A stretch of DNA of 59,005 nucleotides. It comes from Blautia luti (GTDB taxonomy: Bacteria; Bacillota; Clostridia; Lachnospirales; Lachnospiraceae). This document shows, in pieces, positions 51,802 to 59,005 of the stretch (position 1 is its first letter; each line of letters begins with the position of its first letter). The position numbers were made by a program, and so were the translations under genes. The notes beneath the pieces are model-generated. The model ran no database searches, was not told the DNA's origin, and was given only the letters and a program-made list of their open reading frames with translations. Location of the stretch: positions 1 to 59,005 of the forward strand of contig NZ_JAAITI010000023.1 of the NCBI RefSeq assembly GCF_013304735.1, given 5' to 3'.

Positions 51802-53444
51802 TTAAATCTACCTTCCCTTTCTTCCATTTCCCGAATATTCTGAGCTGCTTCTGTCATTTCCTGTATTTCGTCTGCATACTTAAAGCAAATTTCCAGACGG
51901 TCTTTTCCATACACAATGATTTTATCAATCAGAGTAACTACCGCTTTACGATCAAGCTGTGTAATATTCTGATAATACTTGAAATCCTCAATCCAAGGGT
52001 GTTCCCGTTTTCCCTCCGCAGATACCTTTTCTTTCCTCTGCTCTAATTCACGTTCTGCTTTTTCCGCATTATGCAGCTTGTCTGTAAATCTCCGATTATA
52101 CTCATGGTATTCTTCTCTCGTCACAATGTTATCTAACATATCCTGATACAACCGGGTTTTTAAATCTTTATACTTCTCTACTTCCTCATGCAGAACCACC
52201 AACTGCTTTTCCAGTGAATCCAGTTCTGTCTTTTTATAATTTTTCATTCCACTGTTCTGAATGATATTCTCCGCATTTACCAATAAGGCAATCTGCCTTT
52301 GTATAGCATCCAAAACAACTTTATGAACCGTCTTTTCACTAATCAGATGTGAACTGCATCCATCTCCATTTTTATATGTAGAACAATGGTAGTAATAATA
52401 CCGCTTTCCATTTTTTGTTGTGCTTCTCTTCACCATGTTCTGCCCGCAATCTCCACATCGCAAAAATCCCGAAAAAATATATACGGATTCTTCCTCTGGT
52501 GCTGTGCGAGTATCCAGTTCCATCAATGACTGTACATACTGAAATATTTCCTCTGCAATAATCGCTTCATGCGTTTTCTCTACACGAATCCAGTTTTCTT
52601 CTGCTACTGGTCTGCACTCTTTTACTTTATAGTTGATTTTACGATTCTTTCCCTGAACCATTGTTCCTGTATATAACTCATTTGTCAAAATGCGATTTAC
52701 AGTTGTGACCGCCCATTTAGGCTTGGCTCCTGAACGAAATCCACTATTATAATTCATACCACAGCTTCGTTTATATTCCATTGGTGGAAGCACTCCCATT
52801 TCATTCAGCTTCTCTGCAATCCTTTGAGGACTGTAACCGTCCATTTTCAGATTGAAAATATATCGGACTATATCTGCTGCATATTCATCTATAATGAGAT
52901 GATTTTTATTCTCTGGATCTTTCTGATAGCCATACCCGGCAAAGCTGCCAATAAACTGTCCATTTTTTCTTTTTACATCTAACTGACTTCGGATTTTAAT
53001 TGAGATGTCCCTGCAATAAGCATCATTTATCAGATTCTTAAAAGGAACAATGATCTGGTCTGCATCATCCGATTCTGCTGCACTGTCATAATGATCTGTA
53101 ACTGCAATAAACCTTACTCCAAGAAACGGAAATATCTTTTCTAGGTATCTTCCTGTTTCAATATAGTTTCTTCCCAGTCTGGATAAATCCTTGACGATAA
53201 TACAGTTGATTTTCTTTTTCTTCACATCCTCAAGCAATCGCTTAAATGCAGGACGTTCAAAATTTGTTCCACTGTAACCATCATCAACATATTCATCGAC
53301 CAACGTGATCTCTGGGTGCTGTTTTACAAAATCGTTAATCAGACTTCTTTGATTGCGGATACTATCACTTTCCAATTTATCTCCGTCTTCTCTGGAGAGT
53401 CTGAGATAGTCCGCTGCTAATATAGACTTTTGATTGAAATACAT
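51789..53444 (-). CDS. large serine recombinase 1 of 4
   Basis: 551 residues with GGAGG 11 nt upstream. Catalytic AADYLRLSREDG (Ser17), DDGYSGTNFERPAF, VKDLSRLGRNYIETGRYL. Recombinase domain with GYGYQKDPENKNHLIIDEYA and KWAVTTVNRILTNELYTGTM, zinc ribbon FLRCGDCGQNMVKRS...YYHCSTYKNGDGC, coiled coil (LEKQLVVLHEEVEKYKDLKT) and tail (VTLIDKIIVYGKDRLEICFK). Complete. First of four overlapping recombinase genes. Confidence 0.93.
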   Translation of the reverse strand: MYFNQKSILAADYLRLSREDGDKLESDSIRNQRSLINDFVKQHPEITLVDEYVDDGYSGTNFERPAFKRLLEDVKKKKINCIIVKDLSRLGRNYIETGRYLEKIFPFLGVRFIAVTDHYDSAAESDDADQIIVPFKNLINDAYCRDISIKIRSQLDVKRKNGQFIGSFAGYGYQKDPENKNHLIIDEYAADIVRYIFNLKMDGYSPQRIAEKLNEMGVLPPMEYKRSCGMNYNSGFRSGAKPKWAVTTVNRILTNELYTGTMVQGKNRKINYKVKECRPVAEENWIRVEKTHEAIIAEEIFQYVQSLMELDTRTAPEEESVYIFSGFLRCGDCGQNMVKRSTTKNGKRYYYYHCSTYKNGDGCSSHLISEKTVHKVVLDAIQRQIALLVNAENIIQNSGMKNYKKTELDSLEKQLVVLHEEVEKYKDLKTRLYQDMLDNIVTREEYHEYNRRFTDKLHNAEKAERELEQRKEKVSAEGKREHPWIEDFKYYQNITQLDRKAVVTLIDKIIVYGKDRLEICFKYADEIQEMTEAAQNIREMEEREGRFKCGA

Positions 53445-53541
53445 AAAGCCATCAACCTCCTAATTTACTATGCCATCCGGCAGTGTAAACCAAGAAATTC
53501 ATGGCTTCTTGAATGCTTTTAAATTTTGACCCAACACCATA

Positions 53542-53622
53542 TTAACATAACTTCTGGCTCACTGCTATACCTTTTTTCATTCTTTTTAAATTTCTTTCCA
53601 TCCTGTTTTTCTTCATTTTCAT
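53542..53622 (-). CDS. possible 26-residue basic peptide
   Basis: MKMKKNRMERNLKRMKKGIA then VSQKLC; half the residues are Lys or Arg. The ATG overlaps the stop of the DUF6870-like gene (ATGA), as in real coupled genes, and AGGTG stands before it. It could be a translated leader controlling the recombinase operon, or chance. The rest of the gap 53445-53541 shows only the recombinase ribosome site. Confidence 0.35.
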   Translation of the reverse strand: MKMKKNRMERNLKRMKKGIAVSQKLC

Positions 53623-53879
53623 AACGAGATACACCTGCTCAGGCTTTCTTCCAGTGTACATTTTCCAGTAAAACTTATTTTTACCGCTACTCCATGGGAG
53701 ATATAGCAATACGGATTTTTAATCTGCCTAATATAATCTGCAATCCGTTCCTCCTGTGGCAGTTCTGTTTGTATCTGCACCTGCTCTATATCTACCAGAC
53801 TGCTTGTGTCTACCGTTCTAATATCTATCTCTGCCATCTCCTGCATTTCTTCTGGTGTTGGTAATTCTTTCTCTGCCAT
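53619..53879 (-). CDS. DUF6870-like small protein
   Basis: 86 residues (MAEKELPTPEEMQEMAEIDI, RTVDTSSLVDIEQVQIQTEL, EERIADYIRQIKNPYCYISH, AVKISFTGKCTLEESL). The order PTPEEM...DIRTVD...LVDI..V.I...LP.EER...FIRQI.NPYC..G..VKISF is what I know as DUF6870, found beside TnpX-type recombinases in Clostridia. GGGAGG stands before the ATG. First gene of the recombinase operon; it may be an excision accessory factor (inference). Confidence 0.72.
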   Translation of the reverse strand: MAEKELPTPEEMQEMAEIDIRTVDTSSLVDIEQVQIQTELPQEERIADYIRQIKNPYCYISHGVAVKISFTGKCTLEESLSRCISL

Positions 53880-54241
53880 TTTTACACCTCCCGGAAAAAA
53901 TTACTTCTACCTATAAAGCTCGGCAGAGGGTATTTACCAACCTGCATTTCGTGTTTTTTTATTTTTTTCATTTTGAGGGTTGGTAAACAGGCTTTCCAAA
54001 GCCTTATTAGTAGAGGGATTTCTTTCTTAGAGCAAGTTTCGCCCTGGCTGCCAGAAACCCGGTTCCCGGATTTTGACAGCAGGCAACTTGATGGGGATTT
54101 TACTCCCCATACCCTCAAGCACAATCAATGATTGTTTCATTGGTTCCCATTTGCATGGTCACAGCGTAATAATTTTTTATTACTTAACTTTCACAGCAGA
54201 CTGTGAATTTTACTTACAAAAACAACTGGAGGATTAAAATT
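53880..54241. other. candidate oriT region between recombinase operon and mobC
   Basis: 362 nt without a convincing gene. Inverted repeats TTTACCAACC/GGTTGGTAAA (53933-53942 and 53978-53987, loop 35 nt) and ATGGGGA/TCCCCAT (54091-54097 and 54104-54110, loop 6 nt), with AACCCGGTT between them. Position directly before mobC and the relaxase gene is where MOBP-type oriT sites are found. The nick site is not recognisable. Confidence 0.6.
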
Positions 54242-54631
54242 ATGACAAGACCTAAAAAGGAAGAAATGTATCGTAACCATCGTATTACCGTTCGTTTCAC
54301 TGAGACAGAATTTTCAATTATCGAAACTGCCGCCAAACAAGCTAATATGTCATTAGCTTCTTATGTGCGAACACAAGTTTTAAAAGGAAAAGTACAGACC
54401 AAAATTGAAATAGTTGCTGATGTTCCAGAAATAAAGAAACTGCTCGCAGAGTTTGGAAAGATAGGCAGCAACCTCAATCAGATTGCAAAATATTTTAATC
54501 AGGGTGGGATTCTTTCTCAGGAAATGCGTGGAGAAATAAATAAGCGACTTCGAGATTTATATGAAATGAAATATAAGGTAATGGAAATGGCAGGTGACTT
54601 TCATGGCAATACTGAAACATATCGCAAGTAA
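54242..54631 (+). CDS. mobC: MobC-like relaxosome protein
   Basis: 129 residues; ATG with GGAGG 9 nt upstream. Ribbon-helix-helix N-terminus (NHRITVRFTETEFSIIETAA, ANMSLASYVRTQVLKG), then the MobC signature LLAEFGKIGSNLNQIAKYFN and a helical end. MobC proteins bind oriT and open DNA for the relaxase. Its 3' end overlaps the relaxase start by 29 nt. Confidence 0.9.
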   Translation: MTRPKKEEMYRNHRITVRFTETEFSIIETAAKQANMSLASYVRTQVLKGKVQTKIEIVADVPEIKKLLAEFGKIGSNLNQIAKYFNQGGILSQEMRGEINKRLRDLYEMKYKVMEMAGDFHGNTETYRK

Positions 54632-56255
54632 AAATGCAGATTATGGAGAAGCTGAACGTTATCTGATTTTTCAGCATGATGAATATACACAGAAGCCTAT
54701 TCTTGATAAAAACGGTCATATGCTTATTCGTGAGGAATACTATCTTGATGGAATAAACTGCGATCCATTTACTTTTGCAGCGGAATGTCAGGAAACAAAT
54801 GCTTATTTTCATAAGAACCAGGCTTACAATGAAATTAAATCCCACCACTATATCATCAGCTTCGATCCTAAGGACCGGGATGAACATGGATTGACCGGAG
54901 AACTGGCGCAGCAGCTTGGCGTAGAATATGCCAAAGAGAATTTTCCCGGACACCAGGCACTTGTCTGTACTCACACTGACGGTCATAATGGTAGTGGCAA
55001 TATTCATGTGCATATCGTAATCAACAGTATCCGCAAATATGACACTGAGCCTCAGCCCTATATGGAATTTGACCGGGATTCAAAAGCTGGCTATAAACAT
55101 CATCTTTCCGATAGATACCGAATCTATTTAAAGCAAAAAGTCATGGATATGTGTACCGCCAATGGGTTGAACCAGGTAGACCTTCTAACACCTGCGGAAA
55201 GGAAAATATCTGAAAAAGAGTACTGGGCAAAACGCAGAGGACAAAAAAAACTTGATAAACACAATGCACAGCTTGAAAAGAAAGGGCTGACTCCAAGGCA
55301 GACTACTTTTCAAACCGAGAAGCAATATCTTCGTGATGCGATTGATACAGTTGCTTCACAGGCAATATCACAAGAAGATTTTTCCAGATTGCTGTCTGAA
55401 AAATATAATATTACATTCAAAGTCAGTCGTGGCAGATACAGCTACCTGCATCCCAATCGCAGTAAATACATTACTGGAAGAAGCCTTGGTACGCTTTATG
55501 AGGAAAAACATCTTCTGCAAATATTTCAAGAAAATTCTACCTCACAGATTACTGAAAATCCGGTTCCTGATATTTCTCAAGTTGTTAATTCTTCAACTCC
55601 AACAGTTTCTGCCTACACTGCTACAACTACAGAAGCTCCACATACTTTCCTCTTTATAAAATCTGATTTACGGTTGGTAACAGATTTGCAGCATTGTATT
55701 AAAGCACAGCAAAGTCAGGCGTATGCTCAAAAAGTAAAACTGTCTAACCTGAAAATGATGGCTCAGACAGTTGCCTATGTACAGGAACATGGCTTTCAAT
55801 CCAAGGCAGATTTAGATACAGCTCTTTCCGATGCCTCTGCTCAAAGCACTGATGCAAGAAATACACTAAAATCCACAGAGAATACTTTGAAGAATGTCAA
55901 TGAACAGATTCATTATACCGGACAGTATCTTGCCAATAAATCTATATATTCTGATTACCGCAAAAGTCGGAACAAAGAAAAATTTTATGATGATCACCGG
56001 GCAGAACTTACACTCTATGAATCTGCCCTCCGAATACTCAAAGAAAAATCACAGGGCAATAAACTTCCTACATTAAAAATGCTGCGTGAGGAAAAGAATC
56101 GCTTAACAGAATTACAGACGATGCAACGTGAAGACTTTAATGCCCGACGGGAACATGAACGGGAACTCCGTACAGTGTGTTCCAATGTGGATATTATTCT
56201 TGGAACCTCACAAGTTCAAAATCGCCAGCGTGAACATACACAAGAAAAATCATAA
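54603..56255 (+). CDS. mobA: MOBP-like relaxase
   Basis: 550 residues from the ATG with AGG 8 nt upstream (a GTG three codons earlier is weaker). Relaxase domain: LKHIASKNADYGEAERYLIF with the likely catalytic Tyr, SHHYIISFDPKDRDEHGLTG, and the metal motif GSGNIHVHIVINSIR (HxH, about 134-148). A helical and coiled-coil C-terminal part follows (KLSNLKMMAQTVAYVQEHGF, ALRILKEKSQGNKLPTLKML). It nicks oriT, stays bound to the 5' end and is exported through the T4SS. No coupling protein lies nearby, so it may use that of the left element or one outside the window. Confidence 0.9.
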   Translation: MAILKHIASKNADYGEAERYLIFQHDEYTQKPILDKNGHMLIREEYYLDGINCDPFTFAAECQETNAYFHKNQAYNEIKSHHYIISFDPKDRDEHGLTGELAQQLGVEYAKENFPGHQALVCTHTDGHNGSGNIHVHIVINSIRKYDTEPQPYMEFDRDSKAGYKHHLSDRYRIYLKQKVMDMCTANGLNQVDLLTPAERKISEKEYWAKRRGQKKLDKHNAQLEKKGLTPRQTTFQTEKQYLRDAIDTVASQAISQEDFSRLLSEKYNITFKVSRGRYSYLHPNRSKYITGRSLGTLYEEKHLLQIFQENSTSQITENPVPDISQVVNSSTPTVSAYTATTTEAPHTFLFIKSDLRLVTDLQHCIKAQQSQAYAQKVKLSNLKMMAQTVAYVQEHGFQSKADLDTALSDASAQSTDARNTLKSTENTLKNVNEQIHYTGQYLANKSIYSDYRKSRNKEKFYDDHRAELTLYESALRILKEKSQGNKLPTLKMLREEKNRLTELQTMQREDFNARREHERELRTVCSNVDIILGTSQVQNRQREHTQEKS

Positions 56256-56272
56256 CCGACTTTTTTTCATAA

Positions 56273-56316
56273 AAATAGAGGTTCTTCCTTAAATCCAGGG
56301 AAGCAAACCTCTATTT
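56273..56316. terminator. bidirectional terminator between relaxase and secreted-protein genes
   Basis: AAATAGAGGTT (56273-56283) and AACCTCTATTT (56306-56316) are exact complements 22 nt apart, with T-rich flanks, between convergent genes. Confidence 0.8.
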
Positions 56317-56318
56317 CT

Positions 56319-56756
56319 CTATTCTACCTTTTCTCCATCTACATACAATATAAATTTTTCAGGGTTGTGGATAATATCATATTCCCCATTTTCTTCATCT
56401 GATAAATACGCTATCTCACAGAATTGCTTATTATCGTTAAAGTCGTTTTCCGTCTTATATACATTGATCTGTAATTCTGTCGGGCATACCATATCATAAG
56501 AAAACTTTATAGACTGAAAAGAATTTTCCCTGCACATTTTTATAATCTGTTTTGCCAGTTCCTTTTTATCAGCAATTTCCTCCTGATTTGCTACAACTGT
56601 TAAATGTTCCGTAGTGTTAAATCTCGTACTATTGACTGCATCAGGAATTTCCGAAAGTTCCTTCGACTGCACTCTATAAAACCCACTACATATACACAAT
56701 ACACATATGAAACAAACAACTACCAGTACAATTCCTTTTATCCTCTGCTTTTTCAA
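56319..56756 (-). CDS. membrane-anchored extracytoplasmic protein, unknown
   Basis: 145 residues. One N-terminal helix (IVLVVVCFICVLCICSGFY, about 9-27) acts as anchor or signal; the rest (LTVVANQEEIADKKELAKQI, FSYDMVCPTELQINVYKTEN, YDIIHNPEKFILYVDGEKVE) is a small alpha/beta domain outside the cell. No lipobox is certain. I do not know the family. It lies alone between a shared terminator and the divergent HTH gene. Confidence 0.65.
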   Translation of the reverse strand: MKKQRIKGIVLVVVCFICVLCICSGFYRVQSKELSEIPDAVNSTRFNTTEHLTVVANQEEIADKKELAKQIIKMCRENSFQSIKFSYDMVCPTELQINVYKTENDFNDNKQFCEIAYLSDEENGEYDIIHNPEKFILYVDGEKVE

Positions 56757-56798
56757 TCCATCTCCTCCTCATTGATATGGGTTCCGAAAACAGAACCT

Positions 56799-56826
56799 TT
56801 GTTACTTTCTATCTTAACCCTATAAT
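56799..56826 (+). promoter_or_regulatory. promoter of the small HTH gene
   Basis: TTGTTA (56799-56804) and TATAAT (56821-56826), spacer 16. GGTTC/GAACC arms (56780-56784 and 56793-56797) upstream could be an operator shared with the divergent gene. Confidence 0.7.
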
Positions 56827-56859
56827 GAGGGAAAGACAAGAAAAAGGTGGAGATAGCCG

Positions 56860-57060
56860 TTGATTAAATATGATAAATTGTGGCTTACCATGCAGGAAAG
56901 AGGTATCACAAAATACACTCTTCACAAAGAATATCATTTCAGTAAGTCCCTGATACATCGTTTGCAGAATAATGAAGGTGTCAGTATGAACACCATCAAC
57001 ACTCTCTGTAATATTCTGGATTGTAAAATTGAAGATATTGCAACACACTATAAAGACTAG
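56860..57060 (+). CDS. Cro/YozG-like HTH protein
   Basis: 66 residues from a TTG with GGTGGAG 7 nt upstream. The whole protein is one HTH: YDKLWLTMQERGITKYTLHK, FSKSLIHRLQNNEGVSMNTI, TLCNILDCKIEDIATHY. Cro-like small repressor, likely acting on the neighbouring promoters. Confidence 0.82.
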   Translation: MIKYDKLWLTMQERGITKYTLHKEYHFSKSLIHRLQNNEGVSMNTINTLCNILDCKIEDIATHYKD

Positions 57061-57101
57061 CCCTAACTGATTATTCGGCACTGGCCAGTCTTTTTCTATG
57101 C

Positions 57102-57136
57102 AAAAAAAGAAGCCAGCCACAACTGTGACCAGCCTC
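57102..57136 (-). terminator. terminator of the YodL-type operon
   Basis: On the minus strand GCTGGTCACA pairs with TGTGGCTGGC (three G-T wobbles), followed by TTCTTTTTTT. It is 7 nt past the stop at 57143. Confidence 0.68.
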
Positions 57137-57142
57137 TCATTT

Positions 57143-57994
57143 TTATTTTTTTGTACGCTCCACGTCTTGTCCCATTATCTGCTGCATTGCTTTCTGTCCA
57201 CTACGCTTGGCAACTTCTTCCTTTTTCTCATTCAGCTTCGCAAGAACGGATTCTTTTGGACGCTTCTTTTTATCTTTCGGTGCAGAATTATTTCTAAGTC
57301 CGTCAATCATATTATAATTTGCTTCCTCTGTAATTTCCGCACTTCTCAGGTATTCCCCATTTTCCAGATACTTCTGCCAGTTATCCAGTTTCGGTTTACT
57401 ATTTTCTGTCTGTTCCTGCACTGGCGGATGCAGAGAATCAAGAATTTTCTGTTTTACTGCATCATCAAATCCATTATATGTGCTATCTACAATCACTTTG
57501 CCGTCCTGGTTCAAAACTACATACGCAACATCTTTCCCATACTGCTCATGTTCCATAAGGAAATAATTCTTGCCTTCTACCAGCAGATAATCTATTACTT
57601 CCCATGATCCGTCTTTTCCCTCTATTTCATAGCCAACTGTATCCTTCGTAAGTCCACCGTTTTCCGAAGATGCAACTTTCATAAAATCAGAAATCTCTAT
57701 AAAAGCATCTTTATTTACATAGTAAACAGTCGTGATACCATTATCATTCAAGATCATCACGTCACTGGTACTGATTGCATGACCTTTATAATTATGTGGT
57801 TGTTTCTTCTCCAGCTCCTTTTTTATCTGCTCTGGCGTTTCTCTCGGTTTCATTGTTCCAAGATACACCTGTTCATAATTTTTCACCTGCACAGGAATCT
57901 GATCCTGTGCAAGTTCTTCATAGGTACGGAAAAGAAGGTTTCTCAATTCCGGCTTCTTTTTTAACTGATAAACTGCAAACTGACTTCTACTCAT
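57143..57994 (-). CDS. YodL/DUF4316-domain mobile-element protein
   Basis: 283 residues. YodL domain at 1-100 (SRSQFAVYQLKKKPELRNLL, YEQVYLGTMKPRETPEQIKK, HAISTSDVMILNDNGITTVY). DUF4316-like part at about 115-283 (YEIEGKDGSWEVIDYLLVEG, YGKDVAYVVLNQDGKVIVDS, EEANYNMIDGLRNN, and a basic tail with RPKESVLAKLNEKK). Such proteins come from the antirestriction/LPD-type genes of Clostridial elements; no biochemical role is established. Its start overlaps the previous gene by 4 nt. Confidence 0.82.
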   Translation of the reverse strand: MSRSQFAVYQLKKKPELRNLLFRTYEELAQDQIPVQVKNYEQVYLGTMKPRETPEQIKKELEKKQPHNYKGHAISTSDVMILNDNGITTVYYVNKDAFIEISDFMKVASSENGGLTKDTVGYEIEGKDGSWEVIDYLLVEGKNYFLMEHEQYGKDVAYVVLNQDGKVIVDSTYNGFDDAVKQKILDSLHPPVQEQTENSKPKLDNWQKYLENGEYLRSAEITEEANYNMIDGLRNNSAPKDKKKRPKESVLAKLNEKKEEVAKRSGQKAMQQIMGQDVERTKK

Positions 57995-58224
57995 TCTCCA
58001 TCCACCTCCAAGTCTGCTTTATAAATCTCTACGGTTCTTTCCAGCTCTTTGTATCCTTCATCGCTAAGATAATATAGCTTCTGAATTGTTGTAAATATCA
58101 GATACTTCATATCTTCATCCAGATAGGAAAAAATTTCATCCATAGCATTCATTGTCTGAATCCTGTCACCCGCATCAAAAATCGCAACAGCAATATATTC
58201 ATCTTCCTCAAATCTTACCATCAT
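57991..58224 (-). CDS. small acidic hypothetical protein
   Basis: 77 residues (MMVRFEEDEYIAVAIFDAGD, MDEIFSYLDEDMKYLIFTTI, LYYLSDEGYKELERTVEIYK). Starts with ATGA overlap on the previous gene and overlaps the next by 4 nt, so it is the middle of a three-gene operon. Acidic and helical; resembles small partners of YodL-type genes. Family not known to me. Confidence 0.65.
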   Translation of the reverse strand: MMVRFEEDEYIAVAIFDAGDRIQTMNAMDEIFSYLDEDMKYLIFTTIQKLYYLSDEGYKELERTVEIYKADLEVDGE

Positions 58225-59005
58225 AATGACACCTCTCCCTTCTTATGTGTTCTGGATTTTTCTTTCGTTACAGTCTGTTCCTGCTCTTTTATTTTTGCCT
58301 GACGTTCCCGGAGTGCCTGAAGAACAGATTCTTTTCTGCTCTTTGGATGTGAAACATTATCTTTCTGTATAGGCTTATCTCCAACTGCCTGTTCTGTTCT
58401 TTTTGTAAGTTCCTGCTTCCTGGCAAAATATTTTTCCACATCATCCATTGCTTTCTGAACTAATGGACTTTCCTTATAGTGTTTAATCATCTCCACTCCT
58501 TCCCTGTCAACTTTTCCAAGTCGCATAAGATCATACGGTCCGTCATAATCACTTCCATCGTGCAGTTCAAATCCAACACCTTTTATCCCATTCATACGTT
58601 CAGCGGGAATGGTTTCATAAATGTGTAAGGCTTCTTCCAAAGTAAGATTTTCGTGGTACTCACCCATAACTGGAAATTCCATGCACTCTGCAACATAAAA
58701 AGTGATCGTGGCTTCTGTCTGCTCCTGCTCTAACGGTCTAGTAAAAATAGAGAGTGTTTCTGCATTTTCCAGACGTGAAAGTAATGACCGGGCAGTAATT
58801 ACATCACTGTCTATATTCGATTCTTTTGACACCTCAGTCAGCCAGTCTTTTAAACCAGCTGTCTCCCTGTGCAAAATATCTTCTGTGATTTTCTCGACCT
58901 GTTCGTCCCTATTTTCAACAGTATCCTTATATTCATAAGTATCATACTCGTAACTAAAATTATCCAAGTCCACTGCGAGTTTCCTGATTTCCTGCTGATC
59001 AAGAT
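58221..59005 (-). CDS. LPD-type mobile-element protein, 5' end outside the window
   Basis: At least 260 residues; the frame is open to the window edge, and the residues before the first internal GTG (LDQQEIRKLAVDLDNFSYEY) look native, so the gene starts beyond 59005. Parts: IRKLAVDLDNFSYEYDTYEY, a helical LKDWLTEVSKESN, then a large-polyvalent-protein-like domain FYVAECMEFPVMGEYHENLT, YETIPAERMNGIKGVGFELH, YDLMRLGKVDREGVEMI, and a basic tail SRKESVLQALRERQAKI that repeats the KESVLAKL tail of the YodL protein. Accessory, possibly antirestriction; uncertain. Confidence 0.72.
   Translation of the reverse strand, partial: LDQQEIRKLAVDLDNFSYEYDTYEYKDTVENRDEQVEKITEDILHRETAGLKDWLTEVSKESNIDSDVITARSLLSRLENAETLSIFTRPLEQEQTEATITFYVAECMEFPVMGEYHENLTLEEALHIYETIPAERMNGIKGVGFELHDGSDYDGPYDLMRLGKVDREGVEMIKHYKESPLVQKAMDDVEKYFARKQELTKRTEQAVGDKPIQKDNVSHPKSRKESVLQALRERQAKIKEQEQTVTKEKSRTHKKGEVSL

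Noticed and set aside
53882..54124. 80-codon minus-strand frame (MCLRVWGVKSPSS...)
   Set aside because: No ribosome site, odd composition, and it covers the inverted repeats of the candidate oriT; a chance frame.
54495..55013. 172-codon minus-strand frame opposite mobC and the relaxase
   Set aside because: Antisense shadow of two well-supported genes; hydrophobic Phe/Ile-rich product typical of a reverse-strand frame.
56809..57120. 103-codon minus-strand frame opposite the Cro-like gene
   Set aside because: Antisense to the HTH gene and includes its promoter; no site.

Overview
The window looks like a gut Firmicute of the Lachnospiraceae type (Blautia/Dorea/Ruminococcus-like). The reasons are AGGAGG ribosome sites, the mix of ATG/GTG/TTG starts, Tn1549-like conjugation genes, stacks of large serine recombinases, and an EPS cluster with Gram-positive logic. 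This placement rests on gene families only. No tRNA, rRNA or CRISPR array was seen.

Region 1 (1 to about 15.2 kb, nearly all minus strand) is one arm of an integrative conjugative element that continues past the left edge. It carries a Maff2-like peptide, the VirD4/TraG coupling ATPase, PcfB, and a 1,993-residue sortase-anchored multi-Cna-B adhesin. Next come two sigma-70-like regulators, an XRE repressor with a palindromic site, and a replication/partition operon (two small proteins, ParA, ParB, RepA_N initiator, small membrane protein). The repA gene contains eight 23-bp tandem iterons, so it probably holds the element's origin.

Region 2 (15.2 to 29.5 kb) is a chromosome-like segment with decayed genes at its edges. 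It holds an AbrB/RelE-type toxin-antitoxin pair, a MarR-controlled membrane protein operon, a cell-surface 5'-nucleotidase, an EamA gene broken by one stop codon, and an AI-2E-family transporter. It also holds a P-type ATPase under a yybP-ykoY (Mn2+) riboswitch and a DUF134-NifX fusion with a palindrome on its promoter. A short repeat (core GAGTACCTGACCCCACTGTG) occurs about seven times here, mostly beside truncated genes and around an IS4-family insertion.

Region 3 (29.5 to 37.3 kb) is an exopolysaccharide cluster: acetyltransferase, GT4 glycosyltransferase, flippase, a ParB-fold protein, a GT2-like transferase and a polymerase. It is eroded by an IS110 fragment. Its priming sugar transferase survives only as a C-terminal piece next to Region 4.

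Region 4 (37.3 kb to the right edge) is a second mobile element, or two nested ones. Its first module is an operon of a RecA-fold ATPase, a serine recombinase with an unusual C-terminal domain, and two small proteins that repeat that domain. It then carries an HNH nuclease, a ParM-type partition operon with repeats on its promoter, a SEC-C protein, and an operon of four tandem serine recombinases. The third recombinase appears catalytically dead. A DUF6870-like gene, a candidate oriT, MobC, a MOBP-like relaxase and YodL/DUF4316-type genes follow. Together these supply maintenance (ParM), excision/integration (recombinases) and mobilisation (MobC/relaxase). The four-recombinase operon and the recombinase-domain triad are the most likely places for undescribed biology.
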